In this document: piece by piece, positions 37,190-45,144 of the stretch
How positions within the stretch are numbered: the stretch's first letter is position 1
How the letters are laid out: each line of letters opens with the position of its first letter
Assembly (NCBI RefSeq): GCF_001510895.1
Contig: NZ_LPWA01000153.1
Location: forward strand, 124,001-188,000
Reading direction: 5' to 3'
From: Mesorhizobium loti
Lineage (GTDB): Bacteria; Pseudomonadota; Alphaproteobacteria; Rhizobiales; Rhizobiaceae
DNA length: 64,000 nt
The notes under the pieces: model-generated
What the model was told of the DNA's origin: nothing
The model's database searches: none
The model's input: the letters and a program-made list of their open reading frames with translations, nothing else
Made by a program: the position numbers and the translations under genes

Positions 37190-37240
37190 GTTACGTCTCC
37201 TGGAGGGTTCGACCGTTGATGAGGAAACAGTCGCACAGCC

Positions 37241-37295
37241 AGGCTGAACCGTGACGGAAGGGCTCGTTCAGGAACGGTTCAACTCGGTTCAGCCT
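37241..37295. promoter_or_regulatory. 11-bp inverted repeat upstream of curlin gene 2
   Basis: AGGCTGAACCG at 37241-37251 and its exact reverse complement CGGTTCAGCCT at 37285-37295 flank 33 bp. They lie 50-105 bp upstream of the curlin start at 37189. The half-site GCTGAA/TTCAGC recurs as a tighter palindrome upstream of the other curlin gene (38376-38394). This suggests a common regulator or mRNA structure. Confidence 0.5.
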
Positions 37296-37347
37296 TCCAG
37301 GAATTGTTTCAGGCGTGGCGGCAACGGCAAAGGCAAAGGCAAACGCA

Positions 37348-37373
37348 AAGGGCTCCGGTTGTCCGGAGCCCTT
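37348..37373 (-). terminator. strong hairpin terminator after csgH
   Basis: A perfect 11-bp stem (AAGGGCTCCGG, loop TTGT, CCGGAGCCCTT) lies 30 nt past the csgH stop. On the minus strand it is followed by a GCGTTTGCCTTTGCC tract. It separates csgH from curlin gene 2. Confidence 0.75.
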
Positions 37374-37402
37374 CCTTTCGATCAGCCGGGGACAGCCGGC
37401 GC

Positions 37403-37804
37403 TCAGGTCGCGCCGGACACCTGCTTCACGCAGCTGACGCTCGTGCCGCCAGCGGTCACTTTCAGCCTGACGTCGTAGGCAGCGCCATTTGCCCCGACGC
37501 TCATCCGGCCAAGCGATGCGGGAATGCCAGGGCTGGCTTCAAAGGCGCCGCCCTGCCGGATGTTGGTGGAGCCGGACGTGCCGCCGCCGGAGACGCTGAC
37601 CGTGTAGGTACCGCTGATGCTCCTGTCGGCATGGATCATGGGCTCCAGCAGGATGGCGTCGCCCTGAACCGTATCTCGTATCTCGCAGCGCAGCGGCCCG
37701 GAAGCCGAGCCATCCTTGCCGGCCGTCGCGCCGGTCGCGCCGGCGGCGATCACAGCCAGGAGCGCGGCCGCTGCGGCCGCCGCTCGCTTGTCCAGTCTGG
37801 TCAT
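37403..37804 (-). CDS. csgH: curli assembly chaperone CsgH
   Basis: A 133-aa periplasmic protein with a signal peptide (AAAAAALLAVIAAGATGATA) and an immunoglobulin-like beta-sandwich pattern: GPLRCEIRDTVQGDAILLEP, SGTYTVSVSGGGTSGSTNIR, then AAYDVRLKVTAGGTSVSCVK. The Cys pair, near the start and end of the domain, probably forms a disulfide. CsgH of alphaproteobacteria is a CsgC-like inhibitor that stops curlin from forming amyloid before export. ATG 37804 has GAGGAG 8 nt upstream. Its place between two curlin-repeat genes supports the assignment. No csgG, csgE or csgF is present in the window. Confidence 0.82.
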   Translation of the reverse strand: MTRLDKRAAAAAAALLAVIAAGATGATAGKDGSASGPLRCEIRDTVQGDAILLEPMIHADRSISGTYTVSVSGGGTSGSTNIRQGGAFEASPGIPASLGRMSVGANGAAYDVRLKVTAGGTSVSCVKQVSGAT

Positions 37805-37862
37805 GGGTGATCTCCTCATTTCAGGATGGCGGCCGGCAACACCATTGCCGGCCGTCCATGGT

Positions 37863-38300
37863 TCAGGGGCAGTCCTGGACAAAGGCAGCGACATTGCCGC
37901 CGCCGCCCTGGCTGACGTCGGCATTGCATCCGTGGCCGACCTGGACGCCGGCGGCGATGTTGCCATTGCCGTCCTGCGTCAGGATCGCGGTATGGTTTGA
38001 GCCGAACTGGCCAATGCCTGCAGCGTTCCGGCTGCCGTACTGATAGGTCGCGCCGTAGTTGTTGACGCCCTGCTGCCCGATCACCGACCGGTTGCGATGA
38101 CCATATTGCTGGCCGATCGCGGTGTTGAAGCGGCCATCCTGGTAGACGTGTATGCGGTTGCGGTAGCCATGCTGGGCGCCGCCGGCGGAATTGCGCCAGC
38201 CATATTGTTCGATGTTGACGTCGTTGGCCATGGCGGGCGCGACGGCGGTGAAGCCGAGGACGGCGGCAAAGGCTGCGGCGGTGATTGACGTGCGGGTCAT
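37863..38300 (-). CDS. curlin-repeat protein (CsgA/CsgB-like) 1
   Basis: A 145-aa secreted amyloid-type subunit. After a signal peptide (to about residue 25, AVAPAMA) come nine to ten repeats QxGxxN: QYGWRN, QHGYRN, QDGRFN, QYGHRN, QQGVNN, QYGSRN, QFGSNH, QDGNGN and QGGGGN. The early repeats are unusually rich in Tyr/Trp/Arg, and the last two carry cysteines (GHGCNADVS and FVQDCP), uncommon in curlins. AGGAGA lies 7 nt before ATG 38300. It leads the curlin-csgH transcription unit, and csgH starts 58 bp after its stop. Confidence 0.88.
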   Translation of the reverse strand: MTRTSITAAAFAAVLGFTAVAPAMANDVNIEQYGWRNSAGGAQHGYRNRIHVYQDGRFNTAIGQQYGHRNRSVIGQQGVNNYGATYQYGSRNAAGIGQFGSNHTAILTQDGNGNIAAGVQVGHGCNADVSQGGGGNVAAFVQDCP

Positions 38301-38375
38301 GGGACTTCTCCTTCGATGCGGCAGGGGGACCGCGGGTTGAACGGTCTCTTTGTAGGAGGGTGACCCGGAACGGAG

Positions 38376-38394
38376 GCTGAAGGCTCCATTCAGC
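38376..38394. promoter_or_regulatory. GCTGAA palindrome upstream of curlin gene 1
   Basis: GCTGAA-N7-TTCAGC, a perfect 6-bp inverted repeat, lies 76 bp upstream of the curlin start at 38300. It matches the half-sites of the longer palindrome before curlin gene 2. The rest of the 359-bp gap between this curlin gene and the tRNA (38301-38659) shows no gene. Confidence 0.45.
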
Positions 38395-38659
38395 GAAAAT
38401 TCATAACCGTTCCGTTCGAACGCTCAGGGCGGGAGCACCCGGCCATTCGGTTGGCGAAGTCACAATTCAGGACGTCTTGCTCCCGAGGGGTTTTGACCGA
38501 AAATCAGCGCTGGAGAGGTGGCGCTGCCGGCGCAGCGAACCTCATGCGGCGAAAAACAAACGCGGTTTTCGGGCCGACCTAAAATGCAGACGTTGTCTGG
38601 TTAGCTCTGGGTTTGCGGCGGCGGGCAGGCCGGCACGACGGCGGCTCGCAAGATTCGGC

Positions 38660-38735
38660 TGGTGGAGCTGAGGGGGATCGAACCCCTGACCTCATCATTG
38701 CGAACGATGCGCTCTCCCAGCTGAGCTACAGCCCC
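38660..38735 (-). tRNA. tRNA-Ala (anticodon CGC)
   Basis: A 76-nt cloverleaf on the minus strand. The acceptor GGGGCTG pairs with CAGCTCC and is followed by A and an encoded CCA. The D arm GCTCAGCTGGGAGAGC, anticodon stem CATCG/TGATG with loop TTCGCAA, and T arm AGGGGTTCGATCCCCCT are all intact. The central loop triplet is CGC, reading GCG alanine codons. Confidence 0.95.
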
Positions 38736-38876
38736 GTTCCAGCGGATGGGCTTGTATCGGTCGCGGCGGTTTGATGTCAAGGCGAAACGGACCGATGGCG
38801 TCGATGCGCTTTGGCCGGCGGGCCTTGCCGGTTCCGCCAGCAATGGCTACATGTCGGCGACAATTTGGAGACCGGC

Positions 38877-39167
38877 ATGATCGCCCTCATTCAAACCATC
38901 GTCATGGCGCTCGACCTCTACTGGTGGGTCATCATCGCCTCGGCGATCTTTTCCTGGCTTTATGCCTTCAATGTCGTCAACTCGCGCAACCAGTTCGTCG
39001 GCACCATCGGCAATATGCTCTACCGGCTGACCGAGCCGGCGCTCAGGCCAATTCGCCGTTTCATGCCGGATCTCGGCGGCATCGACATCTCGCCGATCAT
39101 TTTGCTGCTGATCATTTTCTTCATCCGGCAGTTTTTGCTTACGACCGTGCTGTCGCTGGTCGCCTGA
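38877..39167 (+). CDS. YggT family membrane protein
   Basis: A 96-aa protein with two hydrophobic segments (IALIQTIVMALDLYWWVIIA at ~2-25, and IILLLIIFFIRQFLLTTVLS near the end). Between them is the family core NMLYRLTEPALRPIRRFMPD. YggT proteins are inner-membrane proteins linked to cell shape, division or osmotic balance. TTGGAG lies 7 nt before ATG 38877; upstream in-frame starts are not needed. It is followed 9 bp later by the YggU-like gene, a pairing conserved in many proteobacteria. Confidence 0.92.
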   Translation: MIALIQTIVMALDLYWWVIIASAIFSWLYAFNVVNSRNQFVGTIGNMLYRLTEPALRPIRRFMPDLGGIDISPIILLLIIFFIRQFLLTTVLSLVA

Positions 39168-39176
39168 GCCCAGCCG

Positions 39177-39488
39177 GTGAGCGCGCCGTTTCGCCCGCGC
39201 GACAATGGCATCGACCTTTTTGTGCGCCTGACGCCGAAGGCGGCGCTGGACCGGATCGACGGCGTCGAGACGGCCGACGACGGGCGCAGCCATCTCAAGG
39301 CTCGCGTGCGCGCCGTGCCGGAGAAGGGCGCCGCCAATCAAGCGCTGGAGCGGATGCTGGCAAAGGCGCTCGGCGTGCCGGGGTCGGCTGTTTCGGTGGT
39401 CGGTGGCGGCACCTCGCGGCTGAAGACGCTGCGGATTTTGGGTGAGCCGACGGTGTTGGTAAAGCGTGTCGAGGCGATTTCCACGTAA
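39177..39488 (+). CDS. DUF167/YggU family protein
   Basis: A 103-aa small alpha/beta protein. It has the DUF167 pattern LFVRLTPKAALDRIDG, KARVRAVPEKGAANQALERM and VSVVGGGTSRLKTLRI. Biochemical function is unknown; the family nearly always lies beside yggT or proC-type genes. The start GTG 39177 follows the yggT stop by 9 bp. A family A palindromic repeat begins 27 bp after its stop. Confidence 0.9.
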   Translation: MSAPFRPRDNGIDLFVRLTPKAALDRIDGVETADDGRSHLKARVRAVPEKGAANQALERMLAKALGVPGSAVSVVGGGTSRLKTLRILGEPTVLVKRVEAIST

Positions 39489-39515
39489 CCCAAAACTTAG
39501 AATGTCGGCGGGACA

Positions 39516-39674
39516 GCGCCCCCTCTGTCCTGCCGGACATCTCCCCCACAAGGGGGGAGATCGACCGTCACCGCGGCTTTCGCCAATTACCGACGTTTCA
39601 GGATTGGCGGAGCGCCGAAACTGCCAATCTCCCCCCAAGTGGGGGAGATGGCCGGCAGGCCAGAGGGGGGGCGC
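39516..39674. repeat. intergenic palindromic repeat, family A, copy 2
   Basis: The same ends as 17151-17307: GCGCCCCCTCTGTCCTGCCG at the left and its mirror GGCAGGCCAGAGGGGGGGCG at the right, with CATCTCCCCCACAAGGGGGG as the inner arm. The central 65 bp differ from the other copies. It separates the YggU gene from the convergent RpiR gene. Confidence 0.85.
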
Positions 39675-39714
39675 GAAGGATCGCCAACGCCGACGGCGCA
39701 AGCCGCTGCTATCT

Positions 39715-40596
39715 TCAATCCCCCAGCGGCAGCTTTGGATCGTCGACCTTCAGCGTGTTCACGCTTTGCTTGATGCGGCGCAAATTCTCCAGCACCTTCG
39801 GCCCGCGCGATTCGGCCACCGTGGTGGCAATCATGTCGACGATGGCCAGAAGCGCGTAGCGCGACGAGGTCGGCTTGTAGATGTTGCCGTCCTCGAAAGG
39901 CTGCAGAACGATCACCGTGTCGGCGGCCTTGGCCAGCGCGGAATCCGGCGCGGTAATGGCGACGGTCGCGGCACCATATTGCTGCGCGACCTCGACTGCC
40001 TCGATCACCGAGCGCGCATAGCCGGAGACCGAAAAGGCGACCAGCGTCGTCTCCGGCGTCGCGACGGCGGCATACATGCGCTGCAGCTGGCCGTCGATCT
40101 GCGCCAATGCCGACAGGCCGAGGCGGAACAGCCGGTTCTGCATCTCGGTCGCCATCATCGAGGAAATGCCGCCGGAACCTATGCACAGGATATTGCCGGA
40201 ACCGGCGATGCGGGCGGCGACGTCCATCAGCGTCGTCATGTCGAGGTTTTCGCTGGCGCGCTGGATGGCGGCGATCGCCGCTTCGGTTATGGCGGACGCG
40301 ATGCGCTGCTCGCGCGCGTCGCGGCTGAGCGGCTCCGGCGACAGATACTGGCCGCCGATGGCGATCGCCTGCGCCAGATAGAATTTGAAGTCGCGCAGGC
40401 CCTCGCAGCCGAGATTGCGGCAGAAGCGGGTGACGGTCGGCTCGCTGACGCCGACGCGCGCGGCAATTTCCGATATCGCCGCCTTCGAGGCGAAATCGAG
40501 ATCGGAAAGCACCAGCCCGGCCAGGCGGCGGTCCGATTTGGTGCCGTCCTGTGACATCAATTGCAGGCGGGTGATGATGTCGGCCGGGGTCTTCAT
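39715..40596 (-). CDS. MurR/RpiR family transcriptional regulator
   Basis: A 293-aa sugar-phosphate-responsive regulator. The N-terminal HTH_6 domain (residues 1-77) shows KAAISEIAARVGVSEPTVTR, followed by FCRNLGCEGLRDFKFYLAQA. The SIS sugar-phosphate-binding domain spans ~125-255 (ILCIGSGGISSMMATEMQNR, LVAFSVSGYARSVIEAVEVA). It probably represses or activates the adjacent ABC locus in response to a phosphorylated sugar. It is the last gene of a minus-strand unit (SDR, ATPase, RpiR), starting 24 bp after the ATPase stop. A regulator at the end of the operon it controls implies feedback. Confidence 0.9.
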   Translation of the reverse strand: MKTPADIITRLQLMSQDGTKSDRRLAGLVLSDLDFASKAAISEIAARVGVSEPTVTRFCRNLGCEGLRDFKFYLAQAIAIGGQYLSPEPLSRDAREQRIASAITEAAIAAIQRASENLDMTTLMDVAARIAGSGNILCIGSGGISSMMATEMQNRLFRLGLSALAQIDGQLQRMYAAVATPETTLVAFSVSGYARSVIEAVEVAQQYGAATVAITAPDSALAKAADTVIVLQPFEDGNIYKPTSSRYALLAIVDMIATTVAESRGPKVLENLRRIKQSVNTLKVDDPKLPLGD

Positions 40597-40620
40597 CGTC
40601 TTACAGTCACGCCTTCATGG

Positions 40621-41688
40621 TCATAGAGGCAGGCCGGTCGCCTTGTCGAAGAGATGGATGTTGCGCGGATCGACGCTCACCGGCAGTCGGTCCCCAGGCT
40701 TCACCTGTAGCCTGTCACGGAACACGGCGCGCACCGTATCGCTGCCGACCGAGCCATAGACATGGGTTTCCGAGCCGGTCGGCTCGACGACGTCGACATT
40801 GATCGCGATGGCATCGTCGGCGGCGCCGATGACGAAATGCTCGGGCCGGATGCCGGCCTCGACCGTGTTGCTGCCGGACGTGGCCTTGCCGGCAAGCGTC
40901 AGCCGGCCGCCGCCGGTAGTCTCGAACCACGACTTGCTGTCCGTGGTCTTCAGCGCACCGGAGACAAAGCTCATCGACGGCGAACCGATGAAGCTGGCGA
41001 CGAATTTGTTGGCCGGCCGGTCATAGAGCTCCAGCGGCTGCCCGACCTGCTGGATGCGACCGCGATCCATCACCACGATGCGGTCGGCCATGGTCATGGC
41101 CTCGATCTGGTCGTGGGTGACGTAGACGATGGTTGATTTCAGCCGCTGGTGCAGCGCCTTGATCTCGGTGCGCATCTGCACGCGCAACTGGGCGTCGAGG
41201 TTGGAAAGCGGCTCGTCGAACAGGAAAACGGAAGGCTCGCGCACGATGGCGCGGCCCATGGCGACGCGCTGGCGCTGGCCGCCAGACAATTGCCTGGGAT
41301 AGCGGTCGAGATAGGAGAAGAGGTTCAGCACGCCGGAGGCCTTCTTCACCTTGTCGTCGATCGCCGCGCGGGTTTCACCGCGGATCTTCGGGCCGAAGCC
41401 GATATTGTCGGCGGCTTTCAGATGCGGAAACAGCGCATAGGACTGGAACACCATGGCGATGTTGCGCTTCTGCGGCGGCACATCGTTGGCTCTCAAGCCG
41501 CCGATCATGAGGTCGCCGGTGGTGATCGTCTCCAGCCCGGCCAGCATGCGCAGCAGGGTCGACTTGCCGCAGCCGGACGGCCCGACCAGCACGACGAACT
41601 CGCCGCTCTTGATCTCCAGGTTGATGTCCTCGAGGATTTTGTGCTGGCCGAAGGATTTCGACAGGTTGCGAAACAGGACGTCGGTCAT
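40621..41688 (-). CDS. sugar ABC transporter ATP-binding protein (UgpC/MsmK-like)
   Basis: A 355-aa ATPase of the carbohydrate CUT1 class. It has Walker A GPSGCGKSTLLRML near residue 38, signature LSGGQRQRVAMGRAIV near 133, Walker B VFLFDEPLSNLDA near 155 and the switch His in YVTHDQIEAM. The C-terminal TOBE/regulatory domain starts near 235 (RIQQVGQPLELYDRPANKFV precedes it). ATG 41688 is preferred; a GTG at 41694 overlaps the SDR stop. It energises the divergently encoded binding protein and two permeases. Confidence 0.93.
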   Translation of the reverse strand: MTDVLFRNLSKSFGQHKILEDINLEIKSGEFVVLVGPSGCGKSTLLRMLAGLETITTGDLMIGGLRANDVPPQKRNIAMVFQSYALFPHLKAADNIGFGPKIRGETRAAIDDKVKKASGVLNLFSYLDRYPRQLSGGQRQRVAMGRAIVREPSVFLFDEPLSNLDAQLRVQMRTEIKALHQRLKSTIVYVTHDQIEAMTMADRIVVMDRGRIQQVGQPLELYDRPANKFVASFIGSPSMSFVSGALKTTDSKSWFETTGGGRLTLAGKATSGSNTVEAGIRPEHFVIGAADDAIAINVDVVEPTGSETHVYGSVGSDTVRAVFRDRLQVKPGDRLPVSVDPRNIHLFDKATGLPL

Positions 41689-41690
41689 GG

Positions 41691-42461
41691 TCACGCCCCC
41701 AAGATGTCGTCGATGAAAGGCAGGTAGCCGGCTGTCAGTCCGGCGTCCACCGGCACCACCGCGCCAGTTATGCCGGAAGCCCGGTCCGAGGCAAGGAAGG
41801 CAACCGCTTCCGCCACTTCCGAGGCATTGACGATGCGGCCGAGCGGGTAGAGCCGCTTCAGCCGGCCGAGAATTTCGGGGTCCTTGGCCAGGCGATGGTC
41901 CCAGGCGGCGGTGCGGATCGAGCCGGGGCAGACGACATTGGCACGCAGGCCGCTGCGGCCAAGCTCGACGGCGATCGACTTGGCGTAGGCATTGATGCCG
42001 GCCTTTGCGGCGGCATAGGCCGGGTTGCCGAAATGCGCGATGGCGTTGACCGAGGAGATGAAGACGACGCTGCCCGAGCCGCGCCCGGCCATCGCCTTGA
42101 TCAGCGGGTCGGCGAAAGTCATCACGCCGGTCAGGTTGAGGTCGAGTTCCTGCTCGATCCTGTCGGCCGTCAGCGCATCAATCGTTTCGGCGCGCGTCCA
42201 GCCGGCATTGTTGATCAGGATGTCGGGGACGCCGTCCTTGTCCAGCAGTGCAGGGATCGCCGCTTCGATCGAGGCGCGGTCGAGCAGGTTGAAGACGTGG
42301 CGCGATGCGATGTGCGGACTGGCCAGCGCCTCGGCCGACTGGTCGCAGCCGACGACGCGGGCGCCGCGTTCGGCCATAAGCTTCACGATCGCCGAGCCGA
42401 GGCCGCCGCCGGCGCCGGTGACGACAACTGTCCTGCCCTCGAAATCGGCCTTTGCCACCAC
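41691..42461 (-). CDS. SDR family oxidoreductase
   Basis: A 256-aa classical short-chain dehydrogenase. It has cofactor motif TGAGGGLG near residue 15, NNAG near 86, the catalytic Ser in FISSVNA near 137 and YAAAKAG near 150, and ends in the usual GAVVPVDAGLTAGY. It likely oxidises or reduces the sugar or polyol brought in by the adjacent importer. The start is GTG 42461, with GGAGGAG 8 nt upstream. It shares a 173-bp divergent promoter region with the binding-protein gene. Confidence 0.92.
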   Translation of the reverse strand: MVAKADFEGRTVVVTGAGGGLGSAIVKLMAERGARVVGCDQSAEALASPHIASRHVFNLLDRASIEAAIPALLDKDGVPDILINNAGWTRAETIDALTADRIEQELDLNLTGVMTFADPLIKAMAGRGSGSVVFISSVNAIAHFGNPAYAAAKAGINAYAKSIAVELGRSGLRANVVCPGSIRTAAWDHRLAKDPEILGRLKRLYPLGRIVNASEVAEAVAFLASDRASGITGAVVPVDAGLTAGYLPFIDDILGA

Positions 42462-42634
42462 GATACACGCTCCTCCGCCACGTCACACAGCGATAGAACG
42501 CTACTCAACGAAATGTAATTTAGCAACATGATAAACTGCTTGCATCGGGCAAAACCATCGATAATGTAGGAAAGTCACATAAATCCTGCGCCCTCAAGGG
42601 CCAGGCGCGAATGCGCATCATGGGAGGAGATCAG

Positions 42635-43864
42635 ATGAGCCTTGCGAAATGGACTGTCGGCCTGTTGGCCGGAATGAGCATGCTGGCGCTTGCCGCGCCG
42701 GCCGATGCGGGCGAGGTGCGCGTCACCGTCGCCGAATACAGCGCCAAGACCGGCCCCTATTTCGAAGCGGTGAAGAAGGAATTCGAGGCCGCCAATCCCG
42801 GCATCACGATCAAGTACGAGGTCGTGCCTTGGGATGTGCTTCTGCAAAAACTCACCACCGACATCACCGCCGGCACCAATGCCGACCTTTCGATCATCGG
42901 CACGCGCTGGCTGATCGACTTCGTGCAGCAGGATGTCGCCGAACCGCTCGACAGCTACATCAAGCCCGAGTTCAAGGACCGCTTCATCGACACCTTCCTG
43001 CAGCCCTCGATCATGAATGGCCACACCTACGGCCTGCCGATCGCGGCTTCCGCGCGCGCCATGTATTACAACAAGGAGCTGTTCGAGAAGGCCGGAATCG
43101 CCAAGCCGCCGGCCACCTGGACCGAGTTGCAGGAGGACGCGCGCAAGATCAAGGCAGTCGGCGCCTTCGGCTTCGGCCTGCAGGGCAAGGAGATCGAGAC
43201 CGACGTCTACTACTATTATGCGATGTGGTCGCAGGGCACCGAGATCCTCAACAAGGACGGCACGTCCGGTTTGAGCACGCCGGGCGCGCTCGAAGCCGCC
43301 AAGCTCTACAAGTCGATGATCGACGAGGGCCTTACCGAACCAGGCGTGACCTCCAACAACCGCGAGGACGTGCAGAACCTGTTCAAGCAGGGCAAGGTCG
43401 GCATGATGATCACCGCGCCCTTCCTGTCCAACCAGATCAAGGAAGAGGCGCCGAGCCTGAAATACGGCGTCGCCGCCATTCCGGCCGGGCCGACCGGCGC
43501 GCGCGGCACCTATGGCGTCACCGACTCCATCATCATGTTCAAGAACTCCAAGAACAAGGACGAGGCCTGGAAGCTGCTCGACTTCCTGTTCACCAAGGAG
43601 CAGCGCGCCAAGTTCACCCAGGGCGAAGGCTTCCTGCCGGTGAACAAGGAAGAGGCGAAGATGGACTATTACGTCAACAATGCCGACCTCGCCGCCTTCA
43701 CCGCGCTCTTGCCCGACGCCCGTTTCGCGCCGGTCATCCCGGGCTGGGAGGAGATCGCCCAGATCACTTCGGATGCCATGCAGAAGATCTACCTCGGCAG
43801 CGCCAAGCCTGAAGACGCCTTGAAGGAGGCGGCGGACAAGGCCAACGGCGTGCTGAAGAAATAG
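42635..43864 (+). CDS. extracellular solute-binding protein family 1 (CUT1 sugar importer)
   Basis: A 409-aa periplasmic binding protein. The signal peptide (residues 1-25, TVGLLAGMSMLALAAPADA) precedes EVRVTVAEYSAKTGPYFEAV. The family pattern WDVLLQKLTTDITAGTNADL follows near 60, and the GVTDSIIMFKNSKNKDEAWK segment near 300. ATG 42635 has GGGAGGAG 5 nt upstream. In the divergent region a possible plus-strand promoter (TTGCAT, 16 bp, TAATGT at 42540-42567) can be seen. A 344-bp gap with a palindromic repeat separates it from its permeases. The ligand is unknown. Confidence 0.92.
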   Translation: MSLAKWTVGLLAGMSMLALAAPADAGEVRVTVAEYSAKTGPYFEAVKKEFEAANPGITIKYEVVPWDVLLQKLTTDITAGTNADLSIIGTRWLIDFVQQDVAEPLDSYIKPEFKDRFIDTFLQPSIMNGHTYGLPIAASARAMYYNKELFEKAGIAKPPATWTELQEDARKIKAVGAFGFGLQGKEIETDVYYYYAMWSQGTEILNKDGTSGLSTPGALEAAKLYKSMIDEGLTEPGVTSNNREDVQNLFKQGKVGMMITAPFLSNQIKEEAPSLKYGVAAIPAGPTGARGTYGVTDSIIMFKNSKNKDEAWKLLDFLFTKEQRAKFTQGEGFLPVNKEEAKMDYYVNNADLAAFTALLPDARFAPVIPGWEEIAQITSDAMQKIYLGSAKPEDALKEAADKANGVLKK

Positions 43865-44009
43865 GGCGTATCTCCCTGCGCCCGTGGCGCGCCCCACCCG
43901 TCGGGGCGCGCCACACCCTTTCAGAAGAAGTATGCAGGGGTTCCCCGCGCTAAATGGCGAAGACCCACGGGGCAATCACTGCGGACAAAGGGAAATCTTC
44001 GATGTCGGC

Positions 44010-44190
44010 GCCGCCCCTCATTGCCCTGCCGGGCATTTCTCCCCGTATAGTGACGGGGAGAAAGAGCTGGCCGCAGCCTTGGGGCCCTTCTTGAGATGCA
44101 GGTGATTGGCGAAACCGGCGATGGCAGCGCCCCTCTCCCCGTCACTATACGGGGAGAGGATGCCGGCAGGCAGGTGAGGGACGGCGCAAA
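44010..44190. repeat. palindromic repeat inside the CUT1 operon
   Basis: Inner arms CTCCCCGTATAGTGACGGGG (44039-) and the exact reverse complement, ending at 44156, are 22 bp each. Outer parts GCCCTGCCGGGCATT and ATGCCGGCAGGCAGG also face each other. It lies between the binding-protein stop and the first permease start and could form a hairpin that lowers expression of the downstream genes. No gene is seen in the 344-bp gap. Confidence 0.82.
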
Positions 44191-44208
44191 CGCCGGCGAG
44201 GAATTCAA

Positions 44209-45144
44209 ATGCGGGGACGTGCCTTGAGCACCAATGCCACTGCTGTCTACCCGCAACACGGTGCCAGCCAGCCGATGCAAAGCCGGATCCTGCCCTATTT
44301 GCTGACACTGCCCAGTCTGTTGCTCGCGGCGGTGGTGATCTTCTGGCCTGTCTGGGACCTAGTGCAGATCTCGACGCATGACGTGAATCGCTTTGGCCAG
44401 CTGCGCGACTTCAGCGGTCTGGCTAATTTCTCGGCGCTGGCCGCCGATCCTGACTTTGTCGCCGCGCTCTGGCGCACCGGCCTATGGACCGTGCTGGTGG
44501 TCGGCGGCGCACTGCTTTTGTCGATCCCCGTGGCGATCATCCTCAATAGCGACTTCTATGGCCGCGGGCTGGCCCGCGTCATCATCATGCTGCCCTGGGC
44601 GGTGTCGTTGACGATGACGGCGGTGGTCTGGCGCTGGGCGCTCAACGGCGAAAGCGGCATGCTGAATTCGGGGCTGATGAAGCTCGGGCTGATCAGCCAG
44701 AACATCCAGTGGCTGGCGAGCGCCGAGACCGCTTTCCCGATGCAGGTGCTGATCGGCATTCTAGTGACGGTGCCGTTCACCACAACGATCTTCCTCGGCG
44801 GCCTGTCGTCGATCCCGGACGATCTCTATGAGGCGGCCGCGCTGGAAGGCGCAACACCCTTCCAACAGTTCAGAGAGATCACCTTTCCGCTCCTGAAACC
44901 GTTCATCAACATCGCGATCGTGCTCAACACCATCTACGTCTTCAACTCATTCCCGATCATCTGGGTGATGACGCAGGGCGGGCCGGCCAATTCAACCGAC
45001 ATTCTGGTGACGCATCTCTACAAGCTCGCCTTCCGTATCGGGAAACTCGGCGAGGCCTCGGCGGTGTCGCTGGTGATGTTCGTCATCCTGCTCATCTTCA
45101 CCATGATCTATGTGCGGCTCGCCATGCGGGAGCAGCGCGCATGA
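44209..45144 (+). CDS. sugar ABC transporter permease (CUT1, MalF-like)
   Basis: A 311-aa membrane protein with six hydrophobic segments, the first at ~28-47 (PYLLTLPSLLLAAVVIFWPV). The ABC-permease EAA loop is YEAAALEGATPFQQFREITF near residue 203. ATG 44209 has GAGG 6 nt upstream; a TTG at 44224 would also work but lacks a site. The start lies immediately after a palindromic repeat. It overlaps the next permease by 4 bp. Confidence 0.92.
   Translation: MRGRALSTNATAVYPQHGASQPMQSRILPYLLTLPSLLLAAVVIFWPVWDLVQISTHDVNRFGQLRDFSGLANFSALAADPDFVAALWRTGLWTVLVVGGALLLSIPVAIILNSDFYGRGLARVIIMLPWAVSLTMTAVVWRWALNGESGMLNSGLMKLGLISQNIQWLASAETAFPMQVLIGILVTVPFTTTIFLGGLSSIPDDLYEAAALEGATPFQQFREITFPLLKPFINIAIVLNTIYVFNSFPIIWVMTQGGPANSTDILVTHLYKLAFRIGKLGEASAVSLVMFVILLIFTMIYVRLAMREQRA

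Noticed and set aside
37321..37346. GGCAAA tandem units considered as a short repeat array or CRISPR remnant
   Set aside because: Only about three imperfect 6-bp units with no spacers; more likely the T-rich tail of the csgH terminator on the other strand.
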